In this document: in pieces, positions 7,049 to 10,668 of the stretch
Numbering within the stretch: position 1 is the stretch's first letter
Layout of the letters: the number at the start of each line of letters is the position of its first letter
Origin: Bacteroidota bacterium
GTDB taxonomy: Bacteria > Bacteroidota > Bacteroidia > Bacteroidales > VadinHA17
DNA: 10,668 nucleotides
Direction of reading: 5' to 3'
Assembly: GCA_030631445.1 (NCBI GenBank)
Contig: DAOVLD010000039.1
Span: forward strand, 1-10,668
Notes under the pieces: model-generated
The model's database searches: none
Told to the model about the DNA's origin: nothing
Seen by the model: only the letters and a program-made list of their open reading frames with translations
Made by a program: the position numbers and the translations under genes

Positions 7049-8221
7049 TTATTCGGCAACTTTATCTATATATAGATCATTCTGTATAAATGTGTAATTA
7101 ATCGGTGTGGTAAGCTTAAGGATTTCCAACACCTGGTTAATGGTTTCTTTGTGCACGAATTTTCCTGTGTACCGGTATTTCTTTAGTTCTTCGTTCCGAA
7201 CATGGATTTTTACATCATACCATCTTTCCAGTTTATAACAAATATTTTCAAATGTTTCACTTTGGAAGATTAACCGGTCGTCTTTCCATGCTGTATGCAG
7301 TTCAATGTCAACTTCCGGGGAAACTAAAATTTGTGCTTTTTCAGAGGATGATATAGATTGTATTGTTTTTGTGCTTTTAATCAGGGTTGGCTTTTTTGTT
7401 TCAATTTCCGAAAGAATGACACATGATTCTTTCTTTAATAATGTGACTTTTTGATTTGATTTTAAAATAATATTTTGATCCGGTGATGATATTAAGTCTT
7501 TCCTCACTATACAAACAGATCCTTTTACCACAGTAGTTTCAATGGTTTCTTCATCAGGATATGCCATTACATTAAAGCTGGTCCCCAGAACTTTAATATC
7601 TATCTCTGAAGTTTTAACTATAAAAGGAATCTTATTGCCTTTTTTTTGCACTTCGAAAAAAGCTTCTCCTTCCAGAAAAACCTCACGTTTTTTTTCATTG
7701 AATGCCGAAGAGTATTTTAAAGTGGTTTCGGAGTTCAGCCAAACTTTTGTGCCATCAGAAAGAATGATCTGGGATTTCTGCCCTTTGGTAGTAATGATCT
7801 GGTTGTATACAAGTGAACCAGTATCTGGTTTCCTGTTCGCAAAATAAAAAACTGTCCATGAGAGGCAAAATGCAAGAATAAATATTGCGGCAATCCGTAG
7901 CCATTGATAATATTTTGCTCCTGTACTGCTCCTGAATAATTGCAGGTTCCTTCTTACCGGTTCAGTGGATTTCATGGTCTCTTCATCAAGTAAAGCACCA
8001 ATTTTTTGAATAAAAATTTTCCTGTCTTTTTCAACATCCTCCTGTTCAATATTTTGTGCTATACCGGATGTTTTCCAGACAAATGCAATTTCATCAAAAT
8101 ATTTTTTGTTTTCATCATTTTCATTAAGCCATTGATTTACCAAATGATTTTCTTCTTTACCTGTCTCCCCAAGTAAAAACTTAATAATTTTTTCTTTGTT
8201 CATCATTCTATTTGTTTTCAT
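7049..8221 (-). CDS. FecR-like anti-sigma factor with DUF4974 domain
   Basis: This 390-residue protein has the full FecR layout of Bacteroidota. Residues 1-106 are a cytoplasmic sigma-binding region with repeated Lys/Glu and Trp residues. A single membrane span lies at about 107-127. The periplasmic FecR domain (about 142-236) has GQKSQIILSDGTKVWLNSET and EVFLEGEAFFEV followed by VLGTSFNVMAY, all family hallmarks. The C-terminal STN-like DUF4974 domain (about 316-385) begins RLIFQSETFENICYKLERWY. It should hold the sigma factor encoded 112 bases upstream and respond to contact with the STN domain of the SusC protein encoded downstream. The start at 8221 has a weak purine-rich stretch before it. 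Met6 and Met7 (8206, 8203) are also possible, since MNKEKIIKFLLGE is a common way for these proteins to begin. Confidence in family is high; which sigma it controls is inferred from adjacency. Confidence 0.94.
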   Translation of the reverse strand: MKTNRMMNKEKIIKFLLGETGKEENHLVNQWLNENDENKKYFDEIAFVWKTSGIAQNIEQEDVEKDRKIFIQKIGALLDEETMKSTEPVRRNLQLFRSSTGAKYYQWLRIAAIFILAFCLSWTVFYFANRKPDTGSLVYNQIITTKGQKSQIILSDGTKVWLNSETTLKYSSAFNEKKREVFLEGEAFFEVQKKGNKIPFIVKTSEIDIKVLGTSFNVMAYPDEETIETTVVKGSVCIVRKDLISSPDQNIILKSNQKVTLLKKESCVILSEIETKKPTLIKSTKTIQSISSSEKAQILVSPEVDIELHTAWKDDRLIFQSETFENICYKLERWYDVKIHVRNEELKKYRYTGKFVHKETINQVLEILKLTTPINYTFIQNDLYIDKVAE

Positions 8222-8262
8222 TTAATTCTTTCATTAATATAACTACTATGTGTGAATTTACC

Positions 8263-8287
8263 CTGACAGTGTATGTCGGTTTTTTTT
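8263..8287 (+). terminator. Small hairpin with T8 tail on the plus strand, between sigma factor and fecR
   Basis: CTGACA (8263-8268) pairs with TGTCGG (8274-8279), including one G-U pair, over a 5-base loop, followed by eight T (8280-8287). The pairing is good only for plus-strand RNA; on the minus strand one pair becomes a C-A mismatch. No plus-strand gene ends here. The stem is short, so it may be chance or may end an RNA antisense to fecR. Confidence 0.3.
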
Positions 8288-8333
8288 AATTGTAAAATGC
8301 ACTAAAATATTTTGTCCGAAAAGTTATAATTTA

Positions 8334-8897
8334 TTAGAAATAATCGGCTATTTTCTTACGCAAAGCCTGAATTGCCCGGGACATTTGGGTTTCTACGGTT
8401 TTTATTGAGATGTTCAATTCTTCGGCAATTTCACGGTATTTTAATCCTTTAAAACGGCTTAATTCAAATATTTCCCTGCATCTGTCCGGTAAAGAAGCAA
8501 TAGCATCATTGATACGGTTCTCAAGTTCTTTTTCAATTAAACCGTTCAGACAGTTTTCAGGAGAAGCAATCGATTTAAAACCTGAATCCATGATCTTTCG
8601 CAGGAAATCTTCCTTATACTCATTGCTTATTCTTATATGCTTCAGGTAGTCTAAACAATTATTTCGAACTGCTTTATATAAATAGGATTTAACGGAAGTA
8701 TCCTGTGACAGTGAATGTTTTATTTCCCAAAGCTTAACAAAAGTATCCTGAACAATTTCCCTGGCGTTGTCCAAATCAATAACATATTTTTGAGCATACC
8801 GGCAAAGACTTGCATAATGGGTGTTAAAAACCTGTTCAAATGCATGAACATCTCCCTTTTTCAGTTTTTCAATAAAATAACCTCCAGGGTTGCTCAT
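8334..8897 (-). CDS. RNA polymerase ECF-type sigma factor (sigma-70 family)
   Basis: The 187-residue protein has the two-domain ECF layout. Region sigma2 is at about 15-90 (DVHAFEQVFNTHYASLCRYA, then AREIVQDTFVKLWE and VKSYLYKAVRNNCLDYLK). Region sigma4 is at about 128-182 (LPDRCREIFELSRFKGLKYREIAEELNISIKTVETQMSRAIQALRKK), whose helix-turn-helix should read the -35 element. I start it at the ATG at 8897 (MSNPGG...). The frame stays open upstream to a TTG at 8921, but that would add eight residues with no family match. It is the first gene of the sigma/FecR/SusC/SusD set and presumably directs transcription of susCD when FecR signals ligand binding. A spacer of 112 bases separates it from fecR, and the two are probably co-transcribed. 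The cognate promoter cannot be read from one locus. Confidence 0.95.
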   Translation of the reverse strand: MSNPGGYFIEKLKKGDVHAFEQVFNTHYASLCRYAQKYVIDLDNAREIVQDTFVKLWEIKHSLSQDTSVKSYLYKAVRNNCLDYLKHIRISNEYKEDFLRKIMDSGFKSIASPENCLNGLIEKELENRINDAIASLPDRCREIFELSRFKGLKYREIAEELNISIKTVETQMSRAIQALRKKIADYF

Positions 8898-9114
8898 AGG
8901 TATCGTATAAAAGTCAAACAAAATTTTTAAAATTTACAAAAAATATTGATATTATCATTGGTTAAGAATAACTTATTTTTCTAAAAGATGCTGTTTCATA
9001 AGGGACGGCTTATGAAGACCTATAAAAGAAATGGAGCCTCAAGTTCCCATCCTGTTTTTCCATCAAGCCCGGGATATAAGATAACGGATTGCCTCGTCCG
9101 GCTTTTCGAAGAGT
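8898..9114. other. Spacer between permease and ECF sigma factor
   Basis: No gene is seen in these 217 bases. The part next to the sigma start is extremely AT-rich and probably contains its promoter, but I found only a 7-of-8 match to TAnnTTTG (TAAATTTT on the minus strand) without a convincing upstream TTTG. Confidence 0.4.
8995..9016. repeat. Small perfect hairpin downstream of the permease
   Basis: TTCATAAG (8995-9002) and CTTATGAA (9009-9016) are exact reverse complements around the 6-base loop GGACGG. It lies about 100 bases past the permease stop. No T-run follows on the minus strand within the first bases, so it is at best a weak terminator or a processing site. Confidence 0.3.
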
Positions 9115-10488
9115 TTAAAGAAATACATTTTTGTTTTTAGCTGTTCCTGAAAACAAATAAAAAACAGGTATGCCAATTACCACAATGCCAATGGCAATGG
9201 AAGATTCAACCGGTCGTTCGAAAAATGCCAGCAGCAGTATGACAAAGGCGATAAATATGTATAAGCCAGGGACAAACGGATAGCCCGGCATTCTAATTTT
9301 ACTTTTACCGGCAGATCTTAATTTGAAAACGCCTATTACAGCTATAATGGGAAATATTCCCAGCGAGAAACCCATAAAGGTCAATATCTGGTCGAATGTT
9401 CCGGATATGACCATAATAATTGAAATAACTGATTGTATTATTATTGACAGGTAGGGGGCTTGTGTCCTGGGGTGAACTTTAGAGGCAAACCTGAAAAAAT
9501 GACCCCTTTTAGCCATGGCGAAATAAACCCTGGGCCCGAGGATTATAAAAGCACTAATGGATGAGAACAGTGCAAAGGAAACGAGTAAAGAAAATATTTG
9601 TTCCCAGGTCTTGCCAAATAAATTACCAACTGCAAGTCCGCCTACAGATATCACTCCTTTCATCTCATCCGGAGGAATTGCATAAACAAACAGGATGTTT
9701 AAAGCAACATACAATACCATCACCAGACCTGTCCCCAATAACAAAGAATAAGGAATATTTTTTACCGGGTTACGGATCTCTGACCCGATGTAGGTGGATG
9801 CATTCCAGCCACTATAGGCAAAGGTTATCCACAGAAAAGACAACCCGATGGTCTTCCACCCTCCGAAATCGAATGAATATTCCAAACGCTGAACCATGTG
9901 ACCAATATCTCCCTTCCCAAACAAAAATCCAATAATTAACAAGCCGGCTAGTAAAACAACTTTATACATGGTCAGGCCGTTTTGGACTGTTGTCCCAAAT
10001 TTAATACCCCTGAGATGAACCAGGGTGAACAATAAGATAACCAATGCAGATAATATTTTCTTAATGAGTTGCGGATCAGAAATGCCTATGGCTTCTCCCC
10101 ATAAGATGACCTGCGGAGCAGCGCGCACAAAATATTCACTGAATCCTATTGAGGCTGCTGCAATTGGAGCCGAGAACCCGACAATAAATGAAACCCATCC
10201 ACTCAGAAAACCAGCCAAAGGATGGAACAATTTTGAAAGAAAAATATACTCACCACCGGCACTAGGGTAAGCCGCCCCAAGTTCACCGTAGCACATTGCC
10301 CCTAACAATGCCATTATTCCACCGGCTACCCATAGCATTATCATTATCAGGGGGTTATTAAGACCTGCCATTAGCAGACCTGAAGTGACAAATATCCCTG
10401 TACCGATCATATTGGCAATTACAATATTGGTAACGGGGAAAAGCCCTAACTTTCTTTTTAATCCATTTGTTTGATTATTCCCGGACAT
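9115..10488 (-). CDS. APC-superfamily amino acid permease
   Basis: This is a 457-residue inner-membrane protein with about twelve hydrophobic segments, the usual size for this superfamily. The first helix carries the unwound GTGIF motif (29-33) that binds the substrate alpha-amino and carboxyl groups in APC transporters. YGELGAAYPSAGGEYIFL (67-84) is the next conserved loop and helix. FAYSGWNASTYIGSEIRNPVKNIP (223-246) matches the helix 6 region and the following conserved E-NP-K-IP loop. It most resembles the AA_permease_2 / LAT-like branch and probably exchanges or imports neutral amino acids by proton coupling or antiport; the substrate is not readable. The ATG at 10488 places a normal short cytoplasmic N-terminus before helix 1. 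It lies 217 bases upstream of the sigma factor on the same strand. No clear terminator separates them, but nothing ties it functionally to the susCD module. Confidence 0.93.
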   Translation of the reverse strand: MSGNNQTNGLKRKLGLFPVTNIVIANMIGTGIFVTSGLLMAGLNNPLIMIMLWVAGGIMALLGAMCYGELGAAYPSAGGEYIFLSKLFHPLAGFLSGWVSFIVGFSAPIAAASIGFSEYFVRAAPQVILWGEAIGISDPQLIKKILSALVILLFTLVHLRGIKFGTTVQNGLTMYKVVLLAGLLIIGFLFGKGDIGHMVQRLEYSFDFGGWKTIGLSFLWITFAYSGWNASTYIGSEIRNPVKNIPYSLLLGTGLVMVLYVALNILFVYAIPPDEMKGVISVGGLAVGNLFGKTWEQIFSLLVSFALFSSISAFIILGPRVYFAMAKRGHFFRFASKVHPRTQAPYLSIIIQSVISIIMVISGTFDQILTFMGFSLGIFPIIAVIGVFKLRSAGKSKIRMPGYPFVPGLYIFIAFVILLLAFFERPVESSIAIGIVVIGIPVFYLFSGTAKNKNVFL

Positions 10489-10576
10489 TGATGATAGTTA
10501 ATAGTTTTAAAGTATCGGAATATTAAAATTATCTACTGGTATATTGAGTTATTATTAATAAAGGCTGAGGCTAAGT

Positions 10577-10668
10577 CCCGAAAATTAGAAAATCTTCGAT
10601 TTTCGTTAATTTTCGAGGATCCTCGAAAAACTAAGCAATTCGCCAGCTGGCGAATGCAGTTTTTCGGG
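10577..10668. repeat. Cluster of nested palindromes at the window edge
   Basis: CCCGAAAA (10577-10584) and TTTTCGGG (10661-10668) bracket three consecutive inverted repeats. First, a stem of 16 pairs with a 2-base bulge and a 3-base loop (10579-10615). Second, a perfect 20-base palindrome centred on GGATCC (10610-10629). Third, a perfect 18-base palindrome centred on CAGCTG (10638-10655), extended through small bulges by AAAAACT (10626-10632) and AGTTTTT (10658-10664). The block is cut by the window end, and its outer arms reach exactly the last base. It has the look of a REP- or MITE-like repeat unit rather than a simple terminator. It could also end an upstream gene outside the window. Confidence 0.6.

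Noticed and set aside
8898..8921. Upstream extension of the sigma factor to a TTG start, adding eight residues
   Set aside because: The extra residues show no family similarity, the stretch is AT-rich like a promoter or leader, and a good ATG at 8897 gives a normal ECF sigma length.
9018..9114. GC-richer patch in the permease-sigma spacer considered as a tRNA or small RNA
   Set aside because: No cloverleaf, T-loop or CCA-end pattern was found on either strand, and the only local stems are four pairs long.
9561..10270. Plus-strand ORFs of 124 and 81 codons opposite the permease
   Set aside because: They are antiparallel to conserved permease helices and have no domain-like sequence.
1..10668. 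CRISPR array, transposase gene or integrase
   Set aside because: No regularly spaced direct repeats and no protein resembling a transposase, recombinase or Cas protein appear in any frame.

Overview
The window looks like chromosomal DNA from a member of the phylum Bacteroidota. The evidence is a SusC/SusD pair, an ECF sigma factor and FecR-type anti-sigma factor of the kind that regulates such pairs, and AT-rich spacers without strong Shine-Dalgarno sequences. Genus and species cannot be read from the sequence alone. All six supported genes lie on the minus strand, so transcription runs from high to low coordinates.

Layout in transcription order: (a) 10668-10489, non-coding DNA with a cluster of nested palindromes at the window edge; (b) 10488-9115, an APC-superfamily amino acid permease; (c) 9114-8898, a spacer with a small hairpin; (d) 8897-8334, an ECF sigma factor; (e) 8221-7049, a FecR-like anti-sigma factor with one membrane span; (f) 7048-6633, a 416-base spacer with an unusual amount of inverted-repeat structure; (g) 6632-3108, a SusC-like TonB-dependent outer-membrane transporter with an N-terminal STN signalling domain; (h) 3083-1260, a SusD-like surface lipoprotein, followed by a good rho-independent terminator at about 1168-1209; (i) 933 to the window edge, a polytopic membrane protein of unknown function (DUF7544-like), missing its C-terminus.

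Genes d-h form a standard trans-envelope signalling and uptake module. SusD captures a ligand at the cell surface and SusC imports it using TonB energy. The SusC STN domain is expected to contact the periplasmic part of FecR, which then releases or activates the sigma factor to transcribe susCD. No glycoside hydrolase, protease or sulfatase is present, so the substrate cannot be named. The permease and the DUF7544-like protein have no evident link to the module.

I found no convincing new protein system. The least ordinary material is non-coding: a long nested inverted repeat between fecR and susC; two mutually exclusive hairpins just upstream of susC; hairpin-plus-T8 signals on the plus strand, opposite to every gene, which raise the possibility of an antisense RNA over the susC leader; and the palindrome cluster at the right edge.
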